Assembly: GCA_034440575.1 (NCBI GenBank)
Contig: JAOTOL010001329.1
Coordinates: 507,501-571,500, forward strand
Source of the DNA: Imbricaverruca yamaguchii
Taxonomy: Eukaryota > Arthropoda > Thecostraca > Neoverrucidae
DNA: 64,000 nt
Reading direction: 5' to 3'
Shown: positions 31,440-44,094 of the stretch, in pieces
Layout: every line of letters begins with the position of its first letter
Position numbering within the stretch: position 1 is the stretch's first letter
Notes under the pieces: generated by a model
Database searches by the model: none
What the model saw: the letters and a program-made list of their open reading frames with translations, nothing else
What the model was told of the DNA's origin: nothing
Translations under genes and position numbers: made by a program

Positions 31440-33374
31440 CAGGGTGGGAATTTTGGGCCTCTCCTGAGTATGGAGACCTAAGGACATTTTATTCTCCAGA
31501 TTGTGACTGAAATGTTGAACTTTATTCTCCGAATGAAACGTGCCAATTTATGGATGACATTTTGCTTCCAGGATCTCAGTAAGCTCCAACAATGCAGTTG
31601 CAGTTTCCAGTCCATCATACAAATTAGAAGCCTGGACAACAGAAGAGTATGGCATAGAGGTCATAAGGCATGAAATGCAGGTTGCAGTCAATTGCCCAGG
31701 AATCATATCATGTTATATCACAATACCTACAAGTTTGTGGTGGTTGTTTCGATTGCATTGTGCATTGTCAAACAAACTATGTCCTGGCTCAGTCTAAGCC
31801 CCAATCAAGGCCGAACTCGCGGGGTTACTCAGGTAATCGTTGGTGTGCACGATGCCTCCAAATCCGAACGAAACAAAAGCATCGACATAGCATAGAAACA
31901 ATAGAGAACAAAATAATGTAAATTTCGGAACTAGTTATTACCTCAGCCAATTACTCTCCAGGATATTTTCACACTGGCAGGACGGCGGCCCAGCACAATC
32001 ACTTGTAACCACAGATGAATCGTCATTCGGCTTGCGCCAATCTCGTCTCATTCTAAATAACAAAGATATGAGGGATTAGGTTTTCGTATGTCTTCGAATT
32101 CTGTCGAAATGACGCTTCAGAAGGAAATATTGGAATATACCACGATTCTTCTTCATAATTCCGGGAAATACTGGCGTTACACCAAAAATCTCCATTACGA
32201 AACCTCTCGTCTTGTTGCCATATCTTGCGACCATAGTGGAACTCGAAATATGCACAACGACGTCATATACTCGCATATCGGACCCGAGGTCCTGTTCTCC
32301 AGCCGCATTCAATCGGAGACTACCGGAGAACGCAATTCTGGACATCTCAGACAGTTTTAAGTAATTCTGTTAATTTCATGAAATAGAGCATTCAATTTCG
32401 AATTGAAATGCATAAAATAGCACCAGCTAGCGAACTTCATTGATGGCAGAAGACCTATTTTTGGAGCCATGTAAATGCTTAAAAAATGCAAAAGACCTTG
32501 GGTTACTTTGGTATGAATTCCACCTCAATTCGCAAAACTACAGTAACCCATCAAGAGAAAAGCATCTGAATAGTAGTTTTATCACTTCAGCAACTGCGTA
32601 ACTGTGCATGTACGGAGTTATTACGTTCTCCGGGCCATTTATGGTCATAATTAGACGTCATTTAAAATAGTTACGAAAAATCTATCATTTCATCATTTGA
32701 CCACCCTTGGATACGTCGCCGTTAGGATAGGACAATATCCGTACTAGAGTAGGAGAATTAACAAATTATTGGGACGGTCTCGCCCGATTCATGTTTTGAT
32801 CTAGGATAAAGACAACGTAATTTCATGATTAGGAACATATATCTTCAGTGTATTGATTCCTATATAACTGAAGAAAAAAGGTAACACCGTATTGACGTAT
32901 GAATTCTATTAAAGGCGACGGAATTGAGGTCAAGCAGCGGTCTTGAAATTGTGTAAATATTGCAGTCATGTTTGCACAGCGACCACACTTTGACCGCGCG
33001 TTTCGCCTCGCTGCTTTGTCCCCTTCCCTTTGCGCGAAGATCTTTGTCTCGATTGGTTGGGTATACTCGGGTTGAGACAAAGTTTTGAGAGCTTTCGGAG
33101 AAAAACCTAGTAAGTGCGAGTGAATTAAGTGGGCGTAATTGAAGTGACTTAGGGTCCAGTAAAGGGTGTAGTATGTTTGTAGTAAGCGGCTTGTACGCTT
33201 TTCAGCAATCATCTTTTTTGGGGCTCCGACACCAGTAGCTTTCTTTTTTTAGGGGGGTCTGAGGCCATTTTTTATTCTCCGACTCCATGGGCAGGAATAT
33301 CTTTTTTCTTGGAGGGCTCCGATACAAATTTTTATTCTCCGACTCCAGGTCAGCGAACCACTTTTCCCACGCTG
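31440..33374. mobile_element. hAT-like non-autonomous DNA transposon, copy 2 (nested)
   Basis: 1935 bp, same family and orientation as 4708-6899, shorter by scattered small deletions. It has the same ends (CAGGGTGGGAATTTTGGGCC ... TTTTCCCACGCTG). AGTCACCTG occurs at 31431-31439 and at 33376-33384, one base beyond the right end, marking the target duplication. It lies inside the non-coding LTR element. No transposase. Confidence 0.8.
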
Positions 33375-33384
33375 AAGTCACCTG

Positions 33385-34540
33385 ACATAAAAAATAAGTA
33401 GGTCTTATGTGGTGCCACCCATCGGAACTTCAGAATAACTCGACGCCAGTGGCGCCTCCTATATAGACCAGTGACGCAATGCATGTGGTGCCACATAACA
33501 CGGAAAGCTAGAATGGATTGAGAGATGTTTACATGTGAGCTGCTGTTTTAGAAGTTAATGTTGATATGAATGTTTAGAGCTGTTGTATGATTGAAGTTGA
33601 TGTCTTGTAGAATGGATGATGATATTGATTCGGCTGACATGTATCTACTTGGATGTATGAATGTTAGTGATTGAGTCTGTGACTGTAGTTATATCTGAGG
33701 TTCTTCTGTTCGTTGAAACTTGTGAAGGTGTTGTATTAATTTTGTTTAGTGGCTAAAATGAACACTTAATCCTGGATGTCCGCCCCTGCAAACCGAGTAT
33801 TATCCCCTACCCACAGCAAGTTACCCATTCCTGTCTTACCACCCGGTGAAGAGAGAAGCTGACTTCATCTGATGAACAAGAGATAGTGCCTGACTAACTT
33901 GAGTTGGACGCGTCAGTCCGGTTCGAATCGTCACTACTGACTAATCTGCCACAGATAGCTGACCGCGATCGAGACGGAGCTGATTTCAGCACCGCTGGCG
34001 ACTCCGACTAGTGGGACTGACCACACCACTGGTCATACGGAACTGCGCTTCAGGGCTGCGCTTGCTCACTACTGGCGCTGTCCGAGGTGCACTGCCATGG
34101 CACCCCATGGACCAGGCTGCCTGTGTCTGGCCGCATGGTGCTCTTGAGAACTGAAGCGGTAGCTACTCGAGTGATGCCCCCGAGGCATACTGAGGTGGGC
34201 AGGCAGACGCCTCGCCTTACCTGTCACATCGTGGACAGAATCTTCAGTGAACATCGAACGCTATGGTGATTCGGCACTTCTTCTTCGAATATTCGGCGGA
34301 ACTTGAACTCTATTGCATTGGATTTGAATGTGTTGGTTTCGGATGTGCATTGCTGCTTGTTACTGACATGCGTAGGATTGTAGCTGATGCTAATCGTAAC
34401 CCGTATTGATTGGTTGTTTGCATTAGACTCTGAGTGATTGTGAATACTTGGGAAATGAATGTTCATGGCCGTGATTTGTCTAGTGGATCCCATAATTGGT
34501 CTGTGGACTCAATGAGAGATTGTTCGGCCTCGTGTTGTGT
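33385..34540. other. Non-coding interior of the LTR element, right part
   Basis: No ORF of note; no purine-rich tract immediately before the 3' LTR (the sequence there is CTCGTGTTGTGT). Confidence 0.5.
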
Positions 34541-35610
34541 TGTAACAAAGCTTCCTCTGGGGGACACTTGGAACACCGAAATACCCCCCCGTTCATGTAG
34601 CGGCAGGTACCGCGACGGAAGTCGTCGTCGCTGCTAACTCGGCAATCACCGCCCCGGGCTGTCGAGGCCAGTGTCTAGTGTGACCCCTCCCCTCCGATCA
34701 GGTAACCCCGGCGCCGTCGACCGCCGTCGACCGCCGCGGACGCCGCTGTATCTAATGTCTGACGGAAGTTAACGTGTCGGTGTCTGACGGTCGGATGTGG
34801 CCGTCATGGGTGTATGATGATGTGACAGCCTGTTCTGGGCCGGAGCGCCACAAACTCCCGGCTGCCTGCGTCAGCGTGGTCTCAGTTTACGAAAACATGT
34901 TTGGGGTTAATGTGTGTCGCCAGTCGTAGAGTCGGCCGACCGAGGCCGAGGCTCAGAGGTGTCTGAGCTGACGGAATGTCTGATAGACAGTCTGACACGC
35001 TGTTGTAGTGCATCGAGTCCGGGCATTGCTCTGGTTAGTTCAGAGCCGCGTGACGATGACGTGTCTCCTGGCGTGTGGCCAAGGGCGGTTGCCCTGAGAA
35101 GCTATATAGCCGCCGAGCGAGACGGATCGCGCTCTCTTCTCTGTTTGGACCTCACCTGACCCTGTCTCTGTCGCTCACTCTGCGCGGACGCCGCAGGGCG
35201 GCTGGCTGTGGTCAGCCGCCCCTGGCTGACTACTGCAGGTATGTCTGGTACTAACTGTTTGTAAACGCTGTATAACTGTCGAGATGGAAGCTTGTGAGAT
35301 GGGAGTTAGTATACTTGAAGATCGATCTGTTTGGAAGTTGGAGATTGTGTGTGAACGTTATTAACAAGAGATTGAGATGGTGCCAGGCTGAGTTTATATG
35401 AAGACTTGGATGCAGAGATGTGTGAGACGGCTCAGAGCTCAGAGATGTGAGATCAGAGCTATGAAATTGGAAGCTGCGAGCTGGTGAAATAATTATACCG
35501 GGGTTATCGTAACGCTGAGGTCCATAGTCTATCACGTGCCTATAGAAGTTTACGTCAGACAAAGTGGGGAAATGTCTGGAGAAAGCTCTGGGGAGCAAAA
35601 CTTCACTACA
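34541..35610 (+). repeat. 3' LTR of the non-coding LTR element
   Basis: 1070 bp, nearly identical to 28755-29827, ending CTTCACTACA before the GTAC duplication. Confidence 0.9.
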
Positions 35611-35629
35611 GTACTGCAGAATGCGGGAT

Positions 35630-35970
35630 TTTTTTTTATTTAAAATTTAGTCCCAGTTGTTGCTGGGGTGGGTTTAGGAACCAGGGTTCTATTGCTAAGC
35701 AGAGCTCGTCGCGTGATCTCTCGCCCCACCACCCGATCCACGAATTCCTTTTCAACGGCAGAATTTTGATCGAAAGTTTAACGTGCCGTCAATACACCGA
35801 CACGGCCGCCCGGTAGCTCGTCCCCGGCCTTATCGGGCCAGCTGCCAACTCACACTCCCGGCCGGGGGCTAAACGCGAGCGCGCGAAGCGACTCGAACCC
35901 TGTGTTGCCAGGACAGGGGGAGACCAGCACAGGCCAGCGCTCTAACCAACTGAGCTACCGGGGTGGCATT
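35630..35970 (-). mobile_element. tRNA-derived SINE (family C)
   Basis: On the minus strand the head is CCGGTAGCTCAGTTGGTTAG with AGCGCTGGCCTGT and box B GGGTTCGAGTC. The body continues to a T-rich (complement A-rich) end at about 35632, right beside the 3' LTR. The region between box A and box B is longer than in a tRNA, so this is not a tRNA gene. Confidence 0.7.
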
Positions 35971-37075
35971 TCAGGTTGCACGACGCGAATAAAGAAATCA
36001 TATTTTAAAAGGAGAATGTTTTCTTTAGTTTAAAGTAGAACACATTTAATTCAAAAGATGTGTGGTACTACGTGGTAATTTTCCATTCCAACCACAAATT
36101 AAGCTGTGATTAAAGTTGCTTCCGAGCTGGTCTGGCATAGAAATTGCTGTTACCCATGCATTATTGCATGCATGACAGAAGTTTGATTCACATGGTGTCA
36201 GCGACTCAGCCAATTCATTTCGACTGAAAATGCCGAATAACGGTGTGCGAACATGGGCAAAGCCACGGTGGGGAATGAACCGGGATGCTTCCCCAATCTT
36301 GCCAAGTTCCGCGTTAAGCCTTTGACAATGCATGATAATCGAACTGAAATCCTCATGCGGGCATCTAAAATTCGTCTTAGCGCTTACGGGTTCCACAAAG
36401 TTGTTGCCGAGTCTAAATCGAGCGTTCATGGTACGAAAAGCGTGATTTTTCATTTTGCGCCGGCACTCCAGAAAGTTCAGGATTGTCACCGAAATATTTT
36501 AGCAAACGTCTGCTCCTGTCAAAGCAATGCTTGTCGCAGTCCTGGTGGCGTGTGTTCGCCTTGTATCGTAAAAGGCATGGAGCCGAGCTTAGAACTGGCA
36601 TCGCTCTGACTCCAGCTCGGGTCCAGTTATTTGACTGTTCGGCAGCATGCACAATTGTTGGTTTTGTCATCTTGATAATCATGTACTGTTATTGTAGGCA
36701 CACCTCGAGGAGCAGGGACTAATGTTGGTCGGCATGTACTGGTGGGAGGAAAAGGGCAACCGTTAGTTTTTAGTTCAATATTTGCAATGCACTGCCGTAG
36801 TGCCACAAATGACTAAATTCAGGGGATCCTGTCTCCTGTCCCACCCCCGATGGTCCGCCGCCCGTATCAGGAAGGGACTGTGGGCCTGGACACTGCCATA
36901 AGCGGTGACGTGTTCCGTAGTTCCTATGCCTGGCTGATTAGAAGAAGTGCCCAACCATAAAGTTAAGGTGGCAGAACCCCAGCCTTGAAGAATATCTGCG
37001 TATTTCCCTTATCCTTATGAAAAAGATCGCCCCATGTGAACAGTGTCTTAATTAACTGTCGCTTATTAGAAGGAC
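35971..37075. other. No recognised gene; two opposing ORFs
   Basis: Opposing ORFs at 36046-36489 (minus, 147 aa) and 36253-36609 (plus, 118 aa) overlap almost completely. Neither resembles a known family, and the overlap suggests at most one is real. Confidence 0.3.
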
Positions 37076-37180
37076 TTCCCACAGCACGCACAAAAAGCTG
37101 ACGGCCTCCAGGCTCGAACCGGCTACCTCCGAGTCGGCAAACCGACGCGCTACCAACTGCGCTACCAACGCGGAGTCGCT
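37076..37180 (-). mobile_element. tRNA-derived SINE-like element (family D)
   Basis: On the minus strand TTGGTAGCGCAGTTGGTAGC (box A) and CCGGTTCGAGCCTGG (box B) are at tRNA spacing. The acceptor-stem halves do not pair, so this is a tRNA pseudogene or SINE head rather than a functional tRNA. Confidence 0.5.
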
Positions 37181-37908
37181 CGGCCCGCTTAAGTTAAATA
37201 GTGTCGATGGATATGACATGGGTCTAAATAACACCATTTTACACAATAACTAACACATTCATGTGAAATTCTCCCATGATTATCGAAATACCATGAAACA
37301 AGGTTTCAGATGACGTATAATTTGCACCACTCACTTATACTTGTTAGTCAGGAACGTACGCGGAAAAGTACCATTTCTTGCTGTCGTGATAATCTGCTGA
37401 ACCCAAATCAGCGCCCAGATGACGTCCCGGGCTGCCAATTCACATTGACAGGGGCCGGTCCGTACCACGCAGAGAATTGGCTGTGTATGTAGGTAGGTGC
37501 AATGGTAGGCGTGTGTTGTGGGGTGGGGGTGCAGCGTGAATTATTTGTTTGTTTTCCATTCTAGCGTAAAGGGCCTTGATTCTAGCCTTGTACTGAGACC
37601 AACAGTAAAAGGAAAGCGCATTGCTCTTGTGAGTTACGAGTGACGAAGCTGAGTCGATCATCACAACTCTCCTGTCTCGCGGTGCCGTCCATTGTTCACA
37701 TTGTTTCTATGCTTTGATGTGACCAGAAATGATGATGTGTATTACTTATGCGTAGTACGTAGGGACTGACTAGGGAAATATGATTTTCTCCTCGGTTACC
37801 GGCAAATAGATTCCATGCATATACAATAATATGTCCATGAAAATGTACTCCGGAAGAAATCTGTTTGCATTCTGACTCCAAACCTGTTTGCATTCCGACT
37901 CCCATCCT
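37181..37908. other. No feature recognised
   Basis: Short ORFs only. CTGTTTGCATTC and TCCGACTC appear twice near 37860-37905, just before the CR1 fragment. Confidence 0.35.
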
Positions 37909-39920
37909 GCTAACTATTCTATCCTTGATAATTAATTTGAGTACCTTGCAGACTAGGGATGTGAGACTTATTGGCCTATAGTTTTCAACTTAACCTCTTT
38001 CTCCTTTCTTGAAAATAGGAAGTACATTTGCCCTTTTCCAACCAGTTAGAATTTAATTTTATGAAACTGATCTACAAAATAGTACACTAAGTGGAATTGC
38101 CAGTTTCTTTTCAGCTTCCCACAATACCCTAGTATAAATTTCATCAGGTCTTGCTGCCTTGTTTGGCTTCATTTTCCTGATATGATTGAAAACAACATGA
38201 CTATCAATGAAATCAACATCATTTATCAGATCACATGTCCCTGAACTTATAATTACTTAAGAACTGAGATGGTGTACGATTGGAAGATTGATCATATCTT
38301 CCAATGTAAACACTGATTTAAACTGCTTGCTCAGCTCCTCAACCATCTCAATATCCTCACCCAGTGTAGTTTAATTTCCAGTGGATCAATTTTGCTAGAA
38401 ACTTTGCTCAGCTTGTAGAAATTAAAGAACCTTTTGGTGTCCCCATTAGAGTTCCTAGCCAAGTTCAGTTCTTTTGCTAGCTTTGCTGCTCTGGTTTTTT
38501 GCTTCAGTGTCTAGCTTTTCTATATGCCTTTAGATTTATGACAAGATTTCTATATGCCTTTAGATTTAGATTTGAGGCTTCCTTGACACTCTAAATGCAG
38601 CTTTTTTAGCCTTAATTGCTTTTATCATGCGTGGTGTAAGCCATGCTGGCTTTCCCCATGCTTCTTTTGTGCCTACCCTTCTTTTGTGCCTTTGCTTTTG
38701 GGTGACATGTCTAATCTGAATTCCCTCCATGTAAGACTTGAAATTTTCCACATTTCACAGGCATTTAAATTGGAGAATTCTTCTTTCCATCTGATGGCAC
38801 TTAAAGCTGCTCTCATGCAGTCAAAGTCTGCTCTGTTGAAATTTGGAACCTTCACCAAATTATCCTTAATAATCTCCCCTACATGTGCCTCAAATCTAAC
38901 TATGTTATGGTCACTTCTTCCCAGAGTTTCTCCCACAGTTAAGTCTTGAACCAATTCACTCAAATCTGAGAATACAAGGTCCAAGAATGAGCCATGCCTG
39001 GTAGGTTCCGATACAAACCAGTGTAAGAACAGGTCCTCTTCAAGGCATTTCCTAAACATTTTGCATGATGGGGAGCCAATGCCAACATTTTCACATCCTT
39101 TTAGACTAATGTCACCAAGAATAAGGCACTTCCTTTGAAAGTTTCTACTGATTTCCTCACAAATCACCTTATAAAGCTCCAGTTGCTGAGAATGTGGCAG
39201 GGTTCCTGATCAGTAGAAAGCTCCTATACTCAGTGTATTGCTGTTGCCTTTTCCCACAGCGACATCAAGCCAAATTGACTCCACAGACACATTTTTCTCC
39301 CACCTGCTACTTTTTGAGAACTGAATAAGCTATTCACTTAGAGCATTATACCACCCTCTTTCACTGCCAGACTCCTATTGCATGCAAATATATTGTGTCC
39401 CTAGATCTCATAGTCCTCCAACTTATCTCCAAAATACCCTTCACTGACACGTGCCTCCATAATGCAAACAATATCTGGTTCCTCCTCAACAACATAGCAC
39501 TTAACTCATCAAATTTGGATTGAATGATCTGAGCATTGAGCATCATACAGTTAACAGATGGTCCATAACCACCTTTGGCCTTTTCCTGTGGAGTTCTTTC
39601 ATCACTGGATGAACTACCACTGTGCCTCCTTGAACTACTGCTATCTCTATTTGCTGACTTTGAGGTTCCATTGCCTTGGCTGACACTATTGGAATATCCC
39701 TGAGATGGCAGTGCAATTTCATCCCTCCCTACCCCATTTCCTGGTTTCTCTGAAGGACATGCTCATACACATTGTCTAACACATGCAGCCCCTTCTTGGA
39801 GAAGTGCAGGCCATCCCTCTGATAGAGGTCCCATGATCGATAAAATTTGCACCACTTGTCAACAAAGGTGAAACCTAACTCATGGCAGAGCTTATCATGC
39901 AGGTATGGTATTTTTGTGCT
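37909..39920 (-). mobile_element. CR1-type LINE fragment (copy c): ORF1 end, endonuclease, start of RT, no 3' end
   Basis: Reading minus from about 39920: the end of the ORF1 esterase (CHELGFTFVDKW ... RDGLHFSKKG, the Asp-His block), then the ORF2 endonuclease (ILGDISLKG, LDLVFSDL and SDHNIVRF in the ORF 39167-38673), the linker (KAWLTPRM-like near 38640) and early RT motifs (complement of TTTCATCAGGTC, i.e. PDEI, near 38150) up to about 37909. LINE copies normally lose the 5' side; this one lacks its 3' half, so a later deletion removed it. Several frame breaks. Confidence 0.8.
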
Positions 39921-40689
39921 TCAAAATATGTTCCTTTCTTGGATTTTTCCTCATACAATGTTTATGAATGGGTTGAAATGTTGCCATCACTCATTTCCTT
40001 TGCAAATGCTTGTTTTTTGGTTTGCAACCAAATGATAGCAAATGGCTTTGAGTTTGGTAATATGCCAAAATATAATGCTAAAAATACAAAGCAACATAGC
40101 ATAACCTAGTGTAACCTCCCATGTATTTACATATAAATGAGCAAAATTCCAATATTTTATTTTATTTTCTCTAAAATGCTAAAATCAACCTAGCCTAACC
40201 TAGCATGTTTTGAACAAAAAGAAAAGTAATTCAGAGAAACTTAAAAAATATATTTGGAAATGTGTCAAACCTAGCATAGCCTAGCCAAATCTCTTTGCAT
40301 CTTTCATGGGAGTTAAAATGTGTGTTAAACCTTGTTGCTGCATGACTGATGTAGTTGATGAGCCCCTAAGCTCCAAAACCTGCCTTGTGAATAAGTACCT
40401 TAAAAGATAATAATACCACAGATATTAGGCAGGTACCTAGATAACTGGCTGGGTAGACACTACACAAAGCCTCCCTTTTCATACTATTTTGGTTGCCAGC
40501 TGAAATGTAACTATTTCTGACAGAAGTAAGTGGTCACATCATAATCATGTTCTCACATTCATATGGTATTTTAACTTCTTTCCTTGACATTATATTAAGA
40601 GATCAAGTTGTAACTTTTCCACTGGTCTATCATATCAAATGTTAATTCCCAGCCCCAGGTCATATGAATTACACTTCATAGTTCATATA
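39921..40689. other. No gene recognised
   Basis: Irregular AACCTAGC and CCTAACCTAGC motifs recur between 40080 and 40290. AT-rich otherwise. Confidence 0.4.
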
Positions 40690-41010
40690 GTAATGTGTGC
40701 ATTGGTCTGATGGTGTTACTGACACAGTGAGCATTACTTCCACAGATATATCTTTCATTGATTGTTTTCAGATGCTTGGTCTAACTCAGTGGATTCACCA
40801 GCCTACCTTTGTAATTTCCAGAAATACACTGGATTTAATTTTAACTTATGAACTAGATATGGTTGGGGTGGTAGAAATATTGCCCCACTTTCCCCAATGC
40901 TGACACTGTCTTGTTTTAATTGACTGTTATTTCCGAACAAGAAAACTAACTATATCTAGCAATATCACACTGAAAAGGTCTTAGCAAAGAGGAAACTACA
41001 GAGCCATTAA
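40690..41010 (+). pseudogene. LINE e, part 1: endonuclease fragment
   Basis: HWSDGVTDTV, DCFQMLGLTQWIHQPTF and NTLDLILTYELDMVGVVEIL followed by FPQC are APE-type LINE endonuclease sequence. The reading continues to GNYRAI at 41010 and resumes at 44809 with KQRLVEYD. The N-terminal part of the endonuclease is not visible. Confidence 0.75.
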
Positions 41011-42343
41011 TATGTGCCCTGGAGGGCCTCTGAAAATTATGCACACTGTAGGGGGGGGGGGGTGGATTCCGCCCCCTTAAGATCTGGGCTCCCATTAAGG
41101 TTAGAGCAACGAAATTCGCAGGGTGGATGGGCACGATAGTAAACTCTATTGTGTGCAAAGTATATGACCTTAGCCTTGAACCCTCAGAAGGCGCGATTGA
41201 CAATTTTCGTGACCTTTGGTCAATATCTTCACGGTCAAATGAGGTCAAAATAGCAAAATTTTCTGGTTTTCTGTGGCTTGGCTTGTCATTGGTATGGATC
41301 GCTGTGATTGTGTTTGAATGTTCAAAAATTGGCATTAATGTTTTGGACATTACTAATCAGTGTAGGATTTTCATATTTCTTTCTTGGTAGTGGAGTACAT
41401 TTTTTTTTAGGCTGGAGTACAAAAAAAACAGGTATGCACTAACTGACAACTGACATTGTTTTAGTGGGGCTGAAAACCAATGTCACCATTTTTGTATGCA
41501 TGAACATCTTGCCAAACTAAGCCATGCCCAAAATTTTGCTGCACTAAAAAATTAGTTGTCCATAACCAGGTGGCATTGCTTTAATGGAATTAAAAATAAA
41601 TGTCAGCATTTCATGCTGTATGTACCATGTAAGCATTATATATGTACATATAGCTAACTTCTAAGTCAGCAATATGTCAGCAAGCTGAGTCGTGAATATG
41701 TGCAATTGTGTCGAGGAATGCATCTAGTGGGAAATGCCCTCAGTAGCCAAAGTACTCCCCAAAATATACCCATGATATATGGAAATGGGATAGATGTTGC
41801 CTGAGTGTAGGTGCGTGAAGCAATTCCAGAGTTCACAAACAAATATTTATTATGAATGGGCTTGATGTGATGTGAACGCACAAATAACATATCTGTTGGC
41901 AGAGATCAGGATGACTCGCACTGACTCACATTGGGCGGACCACACAACCGGGATCATCCTTCAACAAACACTTCTCCGAGGGACTGGTCCCACGACTAAT
42001 GGGCCGAGTTCACCCGCGATTCATTGGAATTATTGCTAACTTCAGTTGTCTTTAGACGGATTGGTGGCCAAGATTTTGAACGCTCCACAAATGAGTTTCA
42101 TGGCCCCAGTGGGTCCCGTCGCGATGAGCCGGTTTTACAGCGGAAGTTTCGTCATAGGTCACGTGGTCTCAGGAACAAGATAGAGGGAGAATACCCGGCA
42201 TATTGATATGCACAAGTTAAAAGCGACCATAAAATAAAATTATCACATCGATTTTAATAGCGAAATATGTTTTACTATTCCTGCTGTCAAAATAAGGAGA
42301 GTTAATCTTACATCAGAAAATTTTAACATGTTTCTGATTTGCG

Positions 42344-42520
42344 TGGAGACTGCACACAGCTCTATGGAATATGAGAGCCTACGAACGACTGCCATATATA
42401 TAATTTGTGCTGTTGCTAAATTAGCGAAGGATGAGGTTATAAGCCAACTTCAGGCACAATGGTAGAGAAAATAATAACAAAAGCATACTTAATCCATGTT
42501 GACCAAGTCTATAAATATGG
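42344..42520 (+). repeat. Dispersed repeat family R1, copy inside the TTAA element
   Basis: GTGGAGACTGCACACAGCTC, AAATTAGCGAAGGATGAGGT, TATAAGCCAACTTC, GAAAATAATAACAAAAGCAT and GTTGACCAAGTCTATAAATA match 10126-10330, 10972-11150 (inverted) and 62575-62640. Confidence 0.75.
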
Positions 42521-44094
42521 GTTTCGGAATATATAATGGTTTAATGAAAATTGTACTAAAACAGTCCGGCTAAAATAGTTTTATTCTCATCACCAAGAAG
42601 GTTATTTTGCACGAAAAAGCTGAGACAAGGAATTCAAACCCATTCTTATTATTATTATAAGTTCCATCATGTACTTGTTTAGTTCATGTCTGGAATGTTT
42701 AGTTGAAGCAAGGATCGAGTTAGGAGTATCTAGAGCTGCTAGACGGGAGTATCTGTAAAACCGCCCACGGGTGGTTTTATTTTTCTTCTTAGATAGAGCT
42801 GGTCGGATTCGCTAACTCAGCCCGAGAAGTACAACTCTTCATGGGGCGGGGAACAGGGAATGGGTCGGAGTAAATTTCGGAACATGTATTACGGACCCTT
42901 CACTGACACCGATGAACCCAAAATGTGGTTATATTTCAAGGCGCATGTTTATCTTCGCACACATTTACAAAAAAAAATGCGACAGTCATGCAAAAGTGCA
43001 CAAATGACATTGGTTTCTTGGTGTAATCGCCTCGGAGAACTTGCTTGCTCCGGGGCGGATTTTAGGAAATTTGAAGTGATTTTGACTTTTTTAGACTTTT
43101 TAGACACATTGTGTCTAAAAAAGTTGTCCCTTTAACAAAATGACCTTCGATTGCGCATTTGAAGCATTTACTGGCGAAACCAGGCTTCAACTTTATACTC
43201 CGATTACACCAAGTACCCCTGGATTTGCCAACTAGAGATTTCTGGTGCTTCTTGGCGAGTACTCCAGCGCAAGGCTATAGAACACCTCTAGGCTCCAGCG
43301 CAAGTTTCCAAAGAGTAATATGGAATAGATATTCATTAATCTAAGTATGTTATATATCAGATAAAATATTGATAAATATTGAACCAATATTGAATAAACA
43401 TTGAATTAATTATTGACTTTATTGACACTAATATAGCGTTTTTCACATGTGAAGCGCTGACGTTGTGTGTAGCCGGTTTTAGTAAGGTTCTTTACGAATT
43501 TTAGCGCAACACCGACGGCTCATGCTCCGTCGTATGCTTTGTACTGCCTTTCAAGGATGTGTAGTGACGTTGGATGGTCGGGGCGCTGGGGTCGCGGAAA
43601 CTGCTAGTTATTGTCAGGTATGGACTTTTAGTGGTAGCACTCGACCAAGCAATGTTGTTCTTCGTTTTCCCTTCTGGAGTACCAAATATTTCATTTAGTC
43701 TAGTCACAATCCTGGAGTACAAAATGTATTGGTATGCATGACACCAACAAACTCCAGTTTTTCCAACACTGTTACTAATGATGTAATGCATGTGGCAGAT
43801 CCACCATTTGACCTCAGGTCACCCATATAGAAGCACTTTATCAGGTCATTACCTGTTCCAGTTACCGGAACCGGGCTGCCCACCTGACTGCTCCGTTGGG
43901 CGGCTCGGCACAATCGGCTTCATAAAGAAAGGAGTGAAATACATGAATAAAGTATAGAAACACTAAAGCACACAATGACAAACAGTAGGATGTGTAGGGA
44001 GTAACACGCAAAGTGACGTCAATCGCATGACAGTCATTTCCACTTAGGACAACATTCCAGTTGACTATGTTTGGTTCCATTAGCCTGTCATGAT

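Larger units (their letters stand above)
28755..35610. mobile_element. LTR retrotransposon without coding capacity (LARD-like), young
   Basis: Two direct repeats of about 1.07 kb begin TGTAAC and end CTACA, and are flanked by the 4-bp duplication GTAC (28751-28754 and 35611-35614). The internal 4.7 kb has no gag or pol; about 1.9 kb of it is a hAT-like insertion, leaving about 2.8 kb of non-coding interior. The LTRs differ at only about six bases and two or three small indels, so the insertion is recent and must have been mobilised by another element's proteins. I see no clear polypurine tract. Confidence 0.85.

Noticed and set aside
28755..35610. Segmental duplication instead of LTRs
   Set aside because: TG...CA ends, a 4-bp direct duplication at the outer edges and a TGG primer-site sequence after the first copy fit an LTR element.
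36046..36489. 147-aa minus ORF as a host gene
   Set aside because: No recognised domain, and it is almost fully overlapped by a plus-strand ORF of similar quality; no splice or promoter support.
37076..37180. Functional tRNA gene (also considered at 28275, 35890, 61640 and 62280)
   Set aside because: Box A and B are present, but the acceptor stem does not pair or the spacing is too long; shared non-tRNA bodies show SINEs.
40080..40290. Telomere-like CCTAA repeats
   Set aside because: The motif is irregular (CCTAGC, CCTAACC) and scattered; no run of the arthropod TTAGG repeat.
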